Counted from the first letter of the stretch, positions 18,687 through 28,103 are shown. The stretch is 49,431 nucleotides of DNA from an uncultured Actinomycetes bacterium (GCA_937926105.1 CALANS010000218.1:1-49431), one strand, 5' to 3'. Program-made: numbers and translations. The notes: generated by a model not told the origin, from the letters alone.

Positions 18687-19382
18687 ATGAATACACGAAT
18701 CGAACCCGTCGGCCTCCTCGTCCGCGCGACCGCCGAGTTCCTGGGCACCGGGCTACTGGTCGCCGTTGTGGTGGGTTCCGGGATCGCCGCGCAGCAGCTG
18801 TCCCCGCACGACGTGGGGTTGCAGCTGCTGGAGAACTCCCTCGCGACGACACTGGGGCTGGCGGTGCTGATTCTGGTGTTCCAGCCAGTATCCGGGGCGC
18901 ACTTCAATCCGGTGGTCACTCTTGCCGACCGCACCCTCGGGGCCCGCCACCGTCTCACCGAGGTCGTGGTCTATCTGGTGACACAGATCACCGGCGGGAT
19001 CGGCGGCGCGATCCTCGCGAACCTGATGTTCGAGGTCCCCACTGCGTTGTCCACAAAAGACCGTGCCACTCCAGGGCACTTCCTGGGTGAGGTCGTCGCG
19101 ACGGCAGGCCTGATGCTAGTGATCTTCGCCTTGGCCCGGACGGGTCGGACCATGATCATCGCCCCAGCGGTGGGTGCCTATATCGGGGCAGCGTACTGGT
19201 TCACCTCGTCCACGTCGTTCGCGAACCCTGCCGTCACGATCGGCCGCGTGTTCACAGACACGTTCGCCGGGATCGCCCCGGCCTCGGTGCTCCCGTTCCT
19301 CGCCGCGCAGCTGCTCGGCGCCGTCCTTGGCGTGCTTCTGGTGCTGTTGTTCTTCCCGATCCGAAAGAAAGCTTCCTCATGA
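18687..19382 (+). CDS. MIP-family channel (aquaglyceroporin-like) of the ars locus
   Basis: 231 residues with six hydrophobic segments and the two pore motifs NPV (in GAHFNPVVT, about 74) and NPA (in SFANPAVT, about 188). MIP channels in ars operons (AqpS-type) conduct arsenite or methylarsonous acid and can substitute for an efflux pump when arsenate is reduced inside. The NPV variant of the first motif is visible. GGGAGG lies just before the ATG. Its stop overlaps the flavoprotein start (ATGA), so the two are co-expressed. Confidence 0.9.
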   Translation: MNTRIEPVGLLVRATAEFLGTGLLVAVVVGSGIAAQQLSPHDVGLQLLENSLATTLGLAVLILVFQPVSGAHFNPVVTLADRTLGARHRLTEVVVYLVTQITGGIGGAILANLMFEVPTALSTKDRATPGHFLGEVVATAGLMLVIFALARTGRTMIIAPAVGAYIGAAYWFTSSTSFANPAVTIGRVFTDTFAGIAPASVLPFLAAQLLGAVLGVLLVLLFFPIRKKASS

Positions 19383-20767
19383 CTCACCTCGCGATCATCG
19401 GCGGTTCGGATGCCGGTATCTCCGCCGCGCTCCGCGCACGCGAACTCGACCCCGCCACCGATGTGACGGTTGTGGTCGCAGATGAATACCCGAACTTCTC
19501 GATCTGCGGCATCCCGTACTACTTCACCGGCGAGGTCCAGCCGTGGCAGTCGCTCGCGCATCGCACCAGCGCGGACCTAGAAGCCACCGGCATGGCCCTC
19601 CGCCTGAACACCCTCGCCACCAGCATCGACGTGGCCGGGCAACGGCTCACCGTCCGCGGCCCGGACGGGACCGAGGAGCGCATCGGGTACGACGAACTGA
19701 TCGTCGGCACCGGGGCACTCCCGTCCCACGCCGGCATCACCGGCCTCGACCACCTGACCGCGGCGGACGGGGTGCATGTGATCCACTCGATGGGCGACAC
19801 CTTCGCCCTCGACACCGACCTCGCCGAGCGGCGGCCGTCGTCTGCCGTCATTGTCGGTGCGGGGTATGTCGGCCTGGAGATGGCCGAAGCCTTCACCGCC
19901 CGAGGCATCGCCGTCACCCAACTCCAGCGCGGCCCCGAGGTGCTCTCCACCCTCGACCCCGAACTCGGCACCCTCGTCCACGACGAACTCGTACAACACG
20001 GCGTCACCGTCCGGGTCAACACCACCGTGACCAGGATCGAGAAGACCCCGGCCGGGCTCACTGTCACCGGCGTCCACCAGGGCCAGCCCTTCACCCAGAC
20101 CACCGAACTCGTGCTCGTAGTCGTCGGCGTGCGCCCCAACACCACCCTCCTCGAAACCGCCGGCGCAACGCTCGGCGCAGGCCGGGCAGTCGCCGTCGAC
20201 GAGTACATGCGCACCGGCCTTCCGCACGTCTGGGCCGCCGGGGACGGCATCATCACCCACCACCGCCTCCTCGACCGCACCTACCTCCCGCTGGGTACCA
20301 CCAGCCACAAACAGGGCCGCATCGCCGGAGAGAACGCCATCGGCGGCAACCGGGCCTTCCAGGGCTCCGTCGGGACCCAGGTCGTGAAGGTCTTCGACCT
20401 CGTCGCCGCCCGCACCGGCCTCCGTCAGCACGAAGCCGAGACCGCCGGATACGATGCCGCGACGGCAGCAGCGGTCGCGGACGACCACAAGCGGTACTAC
20501 CCAGGCGCCCACCCCATCCAGTTCCGCATCACCGGCGACACCCGAGACGGACGCCTCCTCGGCGCCCAGCTCGTCGGCAAGAGGGGCACCGAGATCGCCA
20601 AACGCGTCGATACTTACGCCACCGCCCTCCACGCCGGCATGACCATCGACCAGCTCTCCGACCTCGACCTCTCCTACACCCCGCCCCTCGGCTCCCCGTG
20701 GGACGCCGTCCAAGTCGCTACACAAGCCTGGGATGCTGCAACACGCCTCGCTACCATCCCCTCCTGA
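19379..20767 (+). CDS. FAD-dependent pyridine nucleotide-disulfide oxidoreductase of the ars locus
   Basis: 462 residues. FAD-binding IIGGSDAGISAAL (7-19), a single redox cysteine in FSICGIPYY (Cys43) as in CoA-disulfide reductase-type enzymes rather than a CxxxxC pair, NAD(P)-binding VIVGAGYVGLEMAE (about 158), second FAD motif VWAAGDGI, and a C-terminal dimerisation domain ending near PLGSPWDAVQVA. It may regenerate a low-molecular-weight thiol for ArsC or act on organoarsenicals; the sequence does not decide. Convergent with the VirB4-like gene. Confidence 0.88.
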   Translation: MTHLAIIGGSDAGISAALRARELDPATDVTVVVADEYPNFSICGIPYYFTGEVQPWQSLAHRTSADLEATGMALRLNTLATSIDVAGQRLTVRGPDGTEERIGYDELIVGTGALPSHAGITGLDHLTAADGVHVIHSMGDTFALDTDLAERRPSSAVIVGAGYVGLEMAEAFTARGIAVTQLQRGPEVLSTLDPELGTLVHDELVQHGVTVRVNTTVTRIEKTPAGLTVTGVHQGQPFTQTTELVLVVVGVRPNTTLLETAGATLGAGRAVAVDEYMRTGLPHVWAAGDGIITHHRLLDRTYLPLGTTSHKQGRIAGENAIGGNRAFQGSVGTQVVKVFDLVAARTGLRQHEAETAGYDAATAAAVADDHKRYYPGAHPIQFRITGDTRDGRLLGAQLVGKRGTEIAKRVDTYATALHAGMTIDQLSDLDLSYTPPLGSPWDAVQVATQAWDAATRLATIPS

Positions 20768-20774
20768 CGCCGCA

Positions 20775-20823
20775 GAACTCACGGATCCACATAGGCTGAA
20801 ACCAGCCCTGAACCCGTGAGTTC
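20775..20823. terminator. Long hairpin between convergent genes
   Basis: A perfect outer stem GAACTCACGG / CCGTGAGTTC encloses a smaller hairpin GGCT..AGCC. It sits exactly between the convergent flavoprotein and VirB4-like genes and marks the right border of the metal island. Confidence 0.65.
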
Positions 20824-20828
20824 CGGCC

Positions 20829-22346
20829 CTACTCGGATTCACGATTCGTGAACTTACGGGAGTCTGCTGTCATGCGGCCGGTGGTGTCGAAGACGGCTAG
20901 CTCGTCGGGGTGGAGTTGGTGTTGGACGATGAAGGAGCGGTCTTTGATCCGCCAGAGTCCTTGTCCCACGCCGAGTCCGGGGATGAGTTTCTGTTCGGTG
21001 CCGGTCAGCCCGAGGGCGTCGGCGGTGGAGCCGAGCTGGTCGGGTTCTTGCCGGTAGATGATCCTGGTTTCGGCGTTGGCGAGCAGCGAGGAGGCGAGGG
21101 CGCGCATGGCGGAGCCTTGGTCGCCCACGTTGTCCAGGTCGGAGAGTTTGTGGAACACCAGGCAGTTGGTGATCCCGTAGTGCCGTGAGAGGCGCCATTG
21201 GGCGTCCATCCGGCGCAGCAGGGAGGGGTAGGCCATCAACCGCCAGGCTTCGTCGTAGATCACCCATCGTGGGCCGCCGTGCGGGTCCAGTAGCGCGGCT
21301 TCCATCCATGCTGAGGAGCAGGTCATCAGTACCGAGACCAGGGTGGAGTTCTCCGCGACCCTCGACAGGTCCAGGCTGACCATCGGCAGGGTGGGGTCGA
21401 ACGCGACGGTGGATGGGCCGTCGAACAGGCCTTGCAGGTCGCCGGCGACCAGGCGGCGCAGGGCGTGGCCGACCATGCGTCCGTCCTCGGCCAGTCGGCC
21501 GTCGGGGTCGTCGGCCGGGTCGGGGGTCAGGATGCGGTCGACGACCATGGGCAGGATCGGCACGTCATTGCCGCGCACGGTGCCGGCCAGGGCGAGGTCG
21601 ATCGCGGTGTGTTCCAGCGGTGTCAGGGGCCGGTCGAGCACGGTTTCGGTCAGCGCGCCGATTAGGTCGCGGCGCCGGGCGGCGACCTGGGCGATCCATT
21701 CCGCGTCCGAGATGCCGGCGGTCCGGTGCCCTTCGTCCAAAGGGTTGAGCCGGTTGGACAGTCCGTGGCCGAGCACGATCGCTGTGCCGCCGACCGCCTG
21801 GGCGACGGGGGTGTGTTCACCTTTCGGGTCACCGACGACGTAGACCTTGCGGCCGAACGGGATCGAGCGGGTGTAGAGGGACTTGACCAGCGAGGACTTC
21901 CCGGCGCCGACGATGCCGGCCACGACCAGGTTGGGGGCGGTGATAAGCCCTTGCCGGTACAGCTCCCACGGGTCGTAGACGAAACTGCCGCCGGAGTAGA
22001 GGTCCTGGCCGACCAGGACACCGTTCGACCCCAGGCCGCCTTCGGCCAGGAACGGGTACGCCCCGGCCAGCGTGGCACTGGTGTCCTGGTGGGCCGGCAG
22101 CATGAACTTCCGCCAGGTCCGCAACCCGGCGGGACCGGCCTCGCCGCTGCGCGGCAGGTATGTGGTCGCCGCCCGTTCAGCCCGTTCAGTCTCGGCCGCG
22201 GCTCGCGCGGCTGCCTTACGCTGCGCGGCGTCGGCGGCGTAGGCGTGGGCGGCTGCCCGGCGCGCTGCTCGCCGGTCACGCCGGTGCTGCCCGGCCCGGC
22301 CGACCAGCACCGTCGAGTACAGCTTCTTGTCAGCACGAGCATTCAT
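20829..22346 (-). CDS. VirB4/TraC-like conjugation ATPase
   Basis: 505 residues from ATG 22346 (weak GGAAGG site; in-frame GTG/ATG codons upstream exist). A basic, Ala/Arg-rich N-terminus precedes an ATPase with Walker A IVGAGKSS near residue 145, VVGDPKGEH, and Walker B WVIYDEAWRLM, then HYGITNCLVFHKLSDLDNVG. VirB4 ATPases power assembly of the mating channel at the inner face of the membrane. It is shorter than classic VirB4 (about 800) and lacks the large N-terminal domain, which here may be supplied by the preceding SCO6880-like protein. Confidence 0.9.
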   Translation of the reverse strand: MNARADKKLYSTVLVGRAGQHRRDRRAARRAAAHAYAADAAQRKAAARAAAETERAERAATTYLPRSGEAGPAGLRTWRKFMLPAHQDTSATLAGAYPFLAEGGLGSNGVLVGQDLYSGGSFVYDPWELYRQGLITAPNLVVAGIVGAGKSSLVKSLYTRSIPFGRKVYVVGDPKGEHTPVAQAVGGTAIVLGHGLSNRLNPLDEGHRTAGISDAEWIAQVAARRRDLIGALTETVLDRPLTPLEHTAIDLALAGTVRGNDVPILPMVVDRILTPDPADDPDGRLAEDGRMVGHALRRLVAGDLQGLFDGPSTVAFDPTLPMVSLDLSRVAENSTLVSVLMTCSSAWMEAALLDPHGGPRWVIYDEAWRLMAYPSLLRRMDAQWRLSRHYGITNCLVFHKLSDLDNVGDQGSAMRALASSLLANAETRIIYRQEPDQLGSTADALGLTGTEQKLIPGLGVGQGLWRIKDRSFIVQHQLHPDELAVFDTTGRMTADSRKFTNRESE

Positions 22347-22399
22347 CAGCGGCAGGCACCTTCCTGGGACAGACCCCCCGAATGGCGGGGTGGTGGTCT

Positions 22400-22414
22400 G
22401 CCGGTCAGGTGCAC
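22400..22414 (-). promoter_or_regulatory. Recurring leader motif, copy 3
   Basis: GTGCACCTGACCGGC on the minus strand, about 54 bases upstream of the VirB4-like ATG, in a 108-base intergenic gap. Nearly identical to copy 2. Confidence 0.5.
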
Positions 22415-22454
22415 GCCCGCTGCCCACCCGCCGATACCGGTGCGGGTTGGTGGG

Positions 22455-23909
22455 TTAGAGGCCGCGGCCAAGCGGGAGTGCTGCGGCGGTGAACGCCTGG
22501 GCCTGTTGTCCGACCAGCCGCCGGGTTTCGCAGGACGCTTGGATCGCTGCTTGTTCGATCGCGGCGACCGCGGCCTCCAGCTCGTCGACGGTGGGGGCGG
22601 AGACGGCGATGAGGCCGACGTAGCGCAGCACCCCGTGGCCGGCGATCAGGTCGGCTTCCTGTTGGAGCACATCGCGGTACTCCGCGGTTTGCTCGGCGTC
22701 CTCGATCTGCCCGACCTTGGCCCGCTGGGCCGCGTCGGACAGGTAACCGGTCTTCTTCTTGCGAATATCCCGCGCCGCCAGGTCGGCGCGCACCGGATCG
22801 CACAGCAACGTGAACGCCCGCCGCACCCCCGACGACAACAAGATGGGGGCCAGGAAGCCGGGATAGACCTGCGAGCGGGGCCACTCCGACACCCAGAGCA
22901 CCGCGTGGAACGCGGAGTTCGACCGCAGCCGGTCCCAGGTCTCCTCGACCGCGACCGGCCCTGCAGCGGCCAGGTCGCGGCCCAACTCACTGCGCTCCAA
23001 CGTCGCCGCGACGGCCGGGTCGTACGCCGAGCGCAGCATGACCGCGAGCTGGCCCGGCGCATACCAGCCGCTCGGGGTGAGGTCCGCGGCCCGCAACGCG
23101 GTGGTCAGAGTGCGCATCTCCGCCCGCAGCACGGCGGCGGCGCCGCGCATCCCGTGCCCGGCCGAGCGGATCGCCCGGCCGGCGGCCTTCATGTCCAGCG
23201 ACAGTGAGACGGTGGTGACGTGGCGTTCGGCGGCAGGCCCGGCCCGCTCGATCAACTCCGCGTAGGTGCGGGCGACCCACGAGCCGTCATCGGTGCCGTG
23301 CTCCGCCCACCACTGTTCCAGCCCGGTCCCCGAGTCCGGCACAGTGCGCTCCAGCACCTGCAACCGGGCGATCCGCCCGGACCGGCACACCGTGGCCAGC
23401 ACCCGCCCCCACGTGGTGACGCGGCGCTGCTGCTCATCAGGGTCCAGCAGGATGAAGCTCGGATGCGTCACCTCCACCAGCGCCGTCAGGGTCGCGCGGT
23501 GGGGGTCGTGGACCATGACCGCCCCGGTGTCCGGGTCGAGGTACTGACGCAGCGCCGCCGCGTCACCAGGCAGCGCGAGGGTACCGGCCGGCCGGGGCTT
23601 GGTGACCCGCCACCGATACACCGCCTGCCCCAAGAACACTCGAAGCGCCCAGTGCCCGGCCAGGGGTATCCACTCGATCGCCTTCCGGCCGCCGATCGGA
23701 ACCCAGACCAGCAGCGCGCACACTGCACAGACCGGCCCGGCCAGCAACAAACCCCGGCCGCCAGCCACATACAGGGCGCCGATCAGAGCCGCGGCACCGG
23801 CGCCGAGCACGATCACCTGCGACAGCGACAGGCCCAGCAGCAGCCCGCGGCGGGTCAGCCGGGAGAACTTCACCGGCGCCAACCCCCGGTCAGGTTTCTC
23901 GCCGCCCAT
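22455..23909 (-). CDS. SCO6880-family type IV secretion protein (VirB4 N-terminal-like)
   Basis: About 484 residues. Two membrane segments near residues 28-65 (LLLGLSLSQVIVLGAGAAAL, GLLLAGPVCAVCALLVW), then a large soluble region (GHWALRVFLGQAVYRWRV, GSWVARTYAELIERAG, FHAVLWVSEWPRSQVYPGF) characteristic of the SCO6880 family, which pairs with a short VirB4-like ATPase in actinobacterial conjugation systems. The start is ATG 23909 in a TGATG overlap with the TrbL-like stop; GTG 23912 is also possible. Confidence 0.85.
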   Translation of the reverse strand: MGGEKPDRGLAPVKFSRLTRRGLLLGLSLSQVIVLGAGAAALIGALYVAGGRGLLLAGPVCAVCALLVWVPIGGRKAIEWIPLAGHWALRVFLGQAVYRWRVTKPRPAGTLALPGDAAALRQYLDPDTGAVMVHDPHRATLTALVEVTHPSFILLDPDEQQRRVTTWGRVLATVCRSGRIARLQVLERTVPDSGTGLEQWWAEHGTDDGSWVARTYAELIERAGPAAERHVTTVSLSLDMKAAGRAIRSAGHGMRGAAAVLRAEMRTLTTALRAADLTPSGWYAPGQLAVMLRSAYDPAVAATLERSELGRDLAAAGPVAVEETWDRLRSNSAFHAVLWVSEWPRSQVYPGFLAPILLSSGVRRAFTLLCDPVRADLAARDIRKKKTGYLSDAAQRAKVGQIEDAEQTAEYRDVLQQEADLIAGHGVLRYVGLIAVSAPTVDELEAAVAAIEQAAIQASCETRRLVGQQAQAFTAAALPLGRGL

Positions 23910-25363
23910 CACAGGTCTCCCTCAGACCGTCCAGGCTGCGGCGGGGGCGGAGTCGTCGGTGCGGCCGGCGGCGTGGTCGGTTGCTCGCTCGGTGTCGCCG
24001 GTGCCGCTGGGGTTGCGGGTGTCGGGGATGCGGGCGGGACGGGGACCGACCCCGGCCGGCTCGACCCGCTCGGGGCCTGCGGTGAATCCTGGCCTGCGGT
24101 CTGCTGGCTGGCGTCGGCGTGCTCGGCGGCGGCGTCCGCGACGGCGTGCCCGGTCGCCGGGCCCGCTTTCGCCGCAGCGGTGACGACTTGGGCTCCCGCG
24201 ACCGCGGCCAGCCCGACCGGGCCACCCGCGGCACCGGCCGCCTCCCCGGCCCCGGCCTCGGACGCAGCACCCGCCCCCGCACCGGCTCCGGTCTCGCCGG
24301 CACCGCCGACGGGACTGCCACCCGGCTTCGGCGCACTCCCACCGCCGCCGCCGCCGGTGCTGTCACCCGACCCGCCACCGCTGCCGGTGTCGGAGCCGCC
24401 GAGAACCTTGCGGGCACTGGCCAGGGCGGGCATGGACGGGACCGGGATCGGCCGGTTCATGGCGCCCTTGGCCTCCGACTCCGCAGACATGGTGTGGTAC
24501 AGGTCGAAGCCCACGAACGAGATGAACTTGTAGGCCATGTAGGGGGCGAACGCGGCCACGAACATCAGCACGATGCCCGCGACCGGGTTGGCGATCGAGG
24601 ACAGGTCCAGGTTCAACGGGGCGTTCATCTGCGTGATCGCGACCAGGAAGATCACGACCACGACCAGCTTCGACACGATCAGCGCCACCACGAAGCTGGC
24701 CCACTTGGAGAACCAGCCGCGGGCGTGATCCCACGGCTGCCCCGACAACGCGACCGGGGCGAGCACGATCGCGACCAGCAGGAGTGCTTTGCGGATCAGC
24801 AGGGAGAACCAGACGATCGCCGCGCCCGTGATCGCCAGACAACCCAGGAAGATGATGATGACCGCGCCGGCGCCCGGCGCGGCGAGGCTGATGCCGGTCA
24901 GCCCGGCCGCGAGAGCGGCGGTCTTACCGCCCATCTCATCCAGGGTGGTGCCGGTGGCTTGGATGATCCCGACGCACAGCTCGTCCACGATCGTGAGCGC
25001 CAGCCCGGTCAAGGTGATGACCAGGAACGAGCCCAGGACCGATTTCGCCAGCCCGATCCCTGCCCGCTGCAGCGCGCCGGGGTCGCGGCGTATCAGGCCG
25101 GTGATGAGCTGGAGGAAGAAGAACAGCAGCATCAAGAAGATCGCGACGCCGAACAGCAGGTCGTAGACCTTCAGGTAGCCGGGGTCGGTGACATCGACCA
25201 GCGTGGTCGAGTCGAAGATTTGCCAGACGCCTTTGAACATCCACTCCGCGGCGTTGCCGACCCCTTGCGCGATCCAGTCGAACGGCGCGGAGATGATCGT
25301 GCCGGCGGCCTTGCCGGCGACGTGGCACACGGTGGAAATGACCGGGACATCGCACACACCCAT
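23909..25363 (-). CDS. TrbL/VirB6-like polytopic membrane protein
   Basis: 484 residues. The first 300 have about seven hydrophobic helices (FGVAIFLMLLFFFLQLITGL, VIIIFLGCLAITGAAIVW, VALIVSKLVVVVIFLVAI, VLMFVAAFAPYMAYKFISF) as in TrbL/VirB6 channel components. The remainder is a Gly/Pro/Ala/Thr low-complexity cytoplasmic or extracellular tail. VirB6-like proteins form part of the DNA passage. Operon member between the small membrane proteins and the SCO6880-like gene. Confidence 0.88.
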   Translation of the reverse strand: MGVCDVPVISTVCHVAGKAAGTIISAPFDWIAQGVGNAAEWMFKGVWQIFDSTTLVDVTDPGYLKVYDLLFGVAIFLMLLFFFLQLITGLIRRDPGALQRAGIGLAKSVLGSFLVITLTGLALTIVDELCVGIIQATGTTLDEMGGKTAALAAGLTGISLAAPGAGAVIIIFLGCLAITGAAIVWFSLLIRKALLLVAIVLAPVALSGQPWDHARGWFSKWASFVVALIVSKLVVVVIFLVAITQMNAPLNLDLSSIANPVAGIVLMFVAAFAPYMAYKFISFVGFDLYHTMSAESEAKGAMNRPIPVPSMPALASARKVLGGSDTGSGGGSGDSTGGGGGGSAPKPGGSPVGGAGETGAGAGAGAASEAGAGEAAGAAGGPVGLAAVAGAQVVTAAAKAGPATGHAVADAAAEHADASQQTAGQDSPQAPSGSSRPGSVPVPPASPTPATPAAPATPSEQPTTPPAAPTTPPPPQPGRSEGDL

Positions 25364-25376
25364 CGCAGCGGCCCGT

Positions 25377-25721
25377 TCAGATGCTCTGGCCGACGTGCCA
25401 GAAGAAGTTGATGAACGCCACCGCCGCGCCCGTGATCGCCGCTGCGCCGCAGGCGATCAGGACCCCGGACTTGCCGCGGGTAGCCAGATGCGGGTTGGCC
25501 GAGTGCGACCCGAAGGCCCACACCACCGCGGCCACGATCAGCGCCAACACCGAGAGGATCAGGCCCACGGTCATCACCGCGCCGACGATCGTGCGCAGCG
25601 CGGCGATACCGGGCAGGCCGTTGTCGTTGGGGTTGATGTTGATATCGGCCAGCACCCCCGAGGCGGCGCGGCCCACCACGCCGGTCAATCCGGTCATTGC
25701 TGGGGTAAGGACAGAGATCAT
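25377..25721 (-). CDS. Small integral membrane protein, DUF6112-like (pilin-position)
   Basis: 114 residues from ATG 25721 (GAGGAG eight bases upstream). A short N-terminal part with DININPNDNGLPG, then two strong membrane helices (VGAVMTVGLILSVLALIVAAV, IACGAAAITGAAVAFINFF). Size and position match VirB2/TrbC-like pilin or accessory genes, but the family has no proven function. It is a paralogue of the next gene. Confidence 0.78.
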   Translation of the reverse strand: MISVLTPAMTGLTGVVGRAASGVLADININPNDNGLPGIAALRTIVGAVMTVGLILSVLALIVAAVVWAFGSHSANPHLATRGKSGVLIACGAAAITGAAVAFINFFWHVGQSI

Positions 25722-25795
25722 CGGCGCTGCTCCTCGCAGAGTGGACGGACCCACACGCCTCTGCCGCCAATGAGCGGGAGGTGATGGCGGGATTC

Positions 25796-25813
25796 GTCCG
25801 GCAGGTGCACCGG
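25796..25813 (-). promoter_or_regulatory. Recurring leader motif, copy 4
   Basis: CCGGTGCACCTGCCGGAC on the minus strand, about 75 bases upstream of the ATG at 25721, between the two paralogous small membrane-protein genes. Confidence 0.45.
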
Positions 25814-25858
25814 CAATGCCCGGGCCGCGCCGCCGGGCCTGGTCGGTTCAGAGCAGGG

Positions 25859-26173
25859 CTAGAGGGTCGGGCCGACGCCGAGCAGGAAGTTCAGCCAGGC
25901 GATCGCCGCGCCGTCCAGGGCGGCGACACCGACCGCAACCAGCAAACCGGTGCGTGCCTTGGTGGCCGCGGCGTAGCTGCCGTGCGAGGATGCCACCGCC
26001 CAGGCCGCGGCACAGACGACGATCATCAGCACGGCGACGATCAGCACGATCGTCATGAGCGCGCCGATCACGGTCTTAAGCCGCCCGGCACCGCCGACAC
26101 CGTTGATGTTCGGGTACACGTCCGCAGCGACAACAGCAGACGCCAACAGGGGAAACACGGTCGAGGTGGTCAC
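25859..26173 (-). CDS. Small integral membrane protein, paralogue of the preceding pilin-position protein
   Basis: 104 residues from GTG 26173. Shares the pattern of its neighbour: a short N-terminal hydrophobic part, VYPNINGVGGAGRLKTVIGA, then two helices (LMTIVLIVAVLMIVVCAAAW, LLVAVGVAALDGAAIAWLNF). Tandem small membrane genes at this position suggest a two-subunit pilus or channel component. The start codon is directly preceded by leader motif copy 5 and no normal ribosome-binding site. Confidence 0.78.
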   Translation of the reverse strand: MTTSTVFPLLASAVVAADVYPNINGVGGAGRLKTVIGALMTIVLIVAVLMIVVCAAAWAVASSHGSYAAATKARTGLLVAVGVAALDGAAIAWLNFLLGVGPTL

Positions 26174-26188
26174 GCCGATCAGGTGCGC
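26174..26188 (-). promoter_or_regulatory. Recurring leader motif, copy 5
   Basis: GCGCACCTGATCGGC on the minus strand abuts the GTG start at 26173, the same arrangement as copies 1 and 6. Confidence 0.5.
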
Positions 26189-26210
26189 TGAACCTGTCAG
26201 GATGGCCGTG

Positions 26211-27404
26211 TCAGCCGGGGCGTCGGACGGTGGTGATCTCGCCGCTGAACTCGGACAGGGCGCCGTAGCGGACGTTCTCGCCGGTCTGGGGCGCGTGCAC
26301 GATCTTGTCGCCGCCGAGGTAGATCACCACGTGGTGGGGTTCGCTGTCGCCGGGGTAGGTGTAGAAGATCAGGTCGCCAGGTTGCTTGTCGGCCCAGGCG
26401 ACGGGAGTGCCGTCGTGGATTTGGTCGCCGGTGTAGTGAGGCAGACGCAGCTTCCCGCCCGACGCTTGATATGCCGCATAGAGCACCAGGCCCGAGCAAT
26501 CGAAACCGGGTCCGCGGCCGTCGCTCCCGATGCCGGAGGGGCCGGTGTAAGTGCCGCCTCCCCACACGTAGGGCAGGCCGATCTCTTTCTCGGCCGCGGC
26601 GATCAGCGCGCCCGGGAACCCGGGCGGCAGGTTCCCCGGCGGGTTGCTGCCGGCGTCGCCGGTGACGCATTGCCCGCTGCCTCCGGCGAGAGTGACACCG
26701 GTGAGCGTGCTGGCGATCTTCTGCGCGACGGGCTGGTAATTGGCGTAGCGGTCGGGGTAGGCCGAGACCTCGACGGCCTGGGCTGCCGCACCGAGGGAAA
26801 GGTGTTGCCAGTTGGGCATGTCCAGCAGCCCGGCCGGGCTGCCGTGGTTCGGACCGTCCGGGCCGCCGTAGAAGGCGCGGGCCGACCAGATCGGGTCCAT
26901 CAGGTTCGCCACGCTGCCCCAGCCGGCCTGGGGCCGCATCTGAAACAGGCCGAGGCTGTCGTGGTCGGAGCCGTTCCCTTCGTGCGGATAGTTCGCGGAG
27001 TCCGGGTAGGCGCTGGTGTTCGCGAGCACGCGGAGGCTGGACTCGGTGAGCGCGGCCATCAGAGCGATGACTTGGCCGTCGGCGTCGATGTTCTCGGCGC
27101 TGCCGGTCGCCAGGATCGCCGCGGCACGTTCGAGTTGGGTGTGGTTCAGCGTGATCGTCTGCCCACCTGCGGTGGTCGCGGTCAGGCTTTGCGGGATCGT
27201 GCCCGACACTGACAGCGATGGCTCGGACAGACCACTTCCAGCGTCACTGCTCCCACTGCTGCCGCTGCCGTTGCCGGTGTCACTGGTCGTGCAGGTGGCG
27301 GCCTGCGCGATGGCCGGGTCGAGCAACGGGCCGAGCGCGAGCAGACCCACACCTGGGAGCAGGAACACCAGGGCCGCCACGACTATTAGGGCTTTGCGCC
27401 ACAT
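26211..27404 (-). CDS. Secreted cell-wall hydrolase: lysozyme-like plus NlpC/P60 domains
   Basis: 397 residues. An N-terminal signal/anchor (ALIVVAALVFLLPGVGLLAL), a Ser/Gly linker, a transglycosylase-like domain (ALMAALTESSLRVLANTS, HDSLGLFQMRPQAGWG) and a C-terminal NlpC/P60 domain with the catalytic Cys in FDCSGLVLYAAY and His in PHHVVIYLG. Such two-domain enzymes open peptidoglycan for the conjugation channel in Gram-positive bacteria (VirB1 role). Both catalytic motifs look intact. Confidence 0.92.
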   Translation of the reverse strand: MWRKALIVVAALVFLLPGVGLLALGPLLDPAIAQAATCTTSDTGNGSGSSGSSDAGSGLSEPSLSVSGTIPQSLTATTAGGQTITLNHTQLERAAAILATGSAENIDADGQVIALMAALTESSLRVLANTSAYPDSANYPHEGNGSDHDSLGLFQMRPQAGWGSVANLMDPIWSARAFYGGPDGPNHGSPAGLLDMPNWQHLSLGAAAQAVEVSAYPDRYANYQPVAQKIASTLTGVTLAGGSGQCVTGDAGSNPPGNLPPGFPGALIAAAEKEIGLPYVWGGGTYTGPSGIGSDGRGPGFDCSGLVLYAAYQASGGKLRLPHYTGDQIHDGTPVAWADKQPGDLIFYTYPGDSEPHHVVIYLGGDKIVHAPQTGENVRYGALSEFSGEITTVRRPG

Positions 27405-27419
27405 CGCTTACTCGCCCGC

Positions 27420-28103
27420 CTACTTGAGCGGGTCGTTGAGTTCGGACAGACGCAGCGCGTGACAACGGGAGAAGGCCGGGGTGCACGCCTCGAAGATCGT
27501 GAACGACACCGGCTCACTCGTGCTGGCCTTGTCGCCGTACCAGATGCCGGTGCGGTGCCGGGTTCCGGTGATCGTGACCGCGGTCGTGCCGGGCCGGAGC
27601 TGTCCGTGCGCCTCGGCCAGCGCCTCCGGCCACAGTGACGGCACTTTCGCGCTGCTGATCGTCAGGTGCTGGGCCACGTCCATCGTGGCGAGCTGGGTCC
27701 ACTGGTCGGTGGTGGGTTCGTAGCTGGTCACGTCCCCGATCAGCCCGGAGGTTTCCTCCCCGGACGGGTCCGCGTCCGCGAGCACCGGGGCCTCGTAGTC
27801 GGCGGGCGTGTACCCGGAGGTGGTGTCCCAGTCGAGCAGGACCGACGCGACCGCCTTCGCGTACATGATCGGGTCGTCGGTCTGCGGCAGGGTCGCCGGA
27901 CCCGCCGTCCCAGTCGGACTCGACGGACCGGTCCGGCCGCCGCCGGCTGGTGACCCGACGTCTGCCGAGGTGGGCGGGTGGGCCGGGCCGCGGACCAGGC
28001 CGTAGACGCCGACGCCGATGGTCGCCAGCACGAGCACGCCGGCGACAATCAGGGCAACGAGCCGGCTCCGTGTCGTGGGCGCGGGAATGCGGGAAGTCTT
28101 CAT
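27420..28103 (-). CDS. Membrane-anchored conjugation accessory protein
   Basis: 227 residues. One N-terminal membrane anchor (LVALIVAGVLVLATIGVGVYGL), a Gly/Pro/Ser/Thr linker, and an extracytoplasmic domain (YAKAVASVLLDWDTTSGYTPADY .. GTRHRTGIWYGDK .. FEACTPAFSRCHAL) with two cysteines that may form a disulfide. The topology recalls VirB8/TcpC-like assembly factors, but I cannot assign the family. ATG 28103 is directly preceded by leader motif copy 6. Confidence 0.75.
   Translation of the reverse strand: MKTSRIPAPTTRSRLVALIVAGVLVLATIGVGVYGLVRGPAHPPTSADVGSPAGGGRTGPSSPTGTAGPATLPQTDDPIMYAKAVASVLLDWDTTSGYTPADYEAPVLADADPSGEETSGLIGDVTSYEPTTDQWTQLATMDVAQHLTISSAKVPSLWPEALAEAHGQLRPGTTAVTITGTRHRTGIWYGDKASTSEPVSFTIFEACTPAFSRCHALRLSELNDPLK

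Noticed and set aside
20775..20823. GTGAGTTC inverted repeat as a possible end of the arsenic-cassette type
   Set aside because: Only a short similarity to the cassette ends and lacks the GACAGC part; better explained as a terminator.
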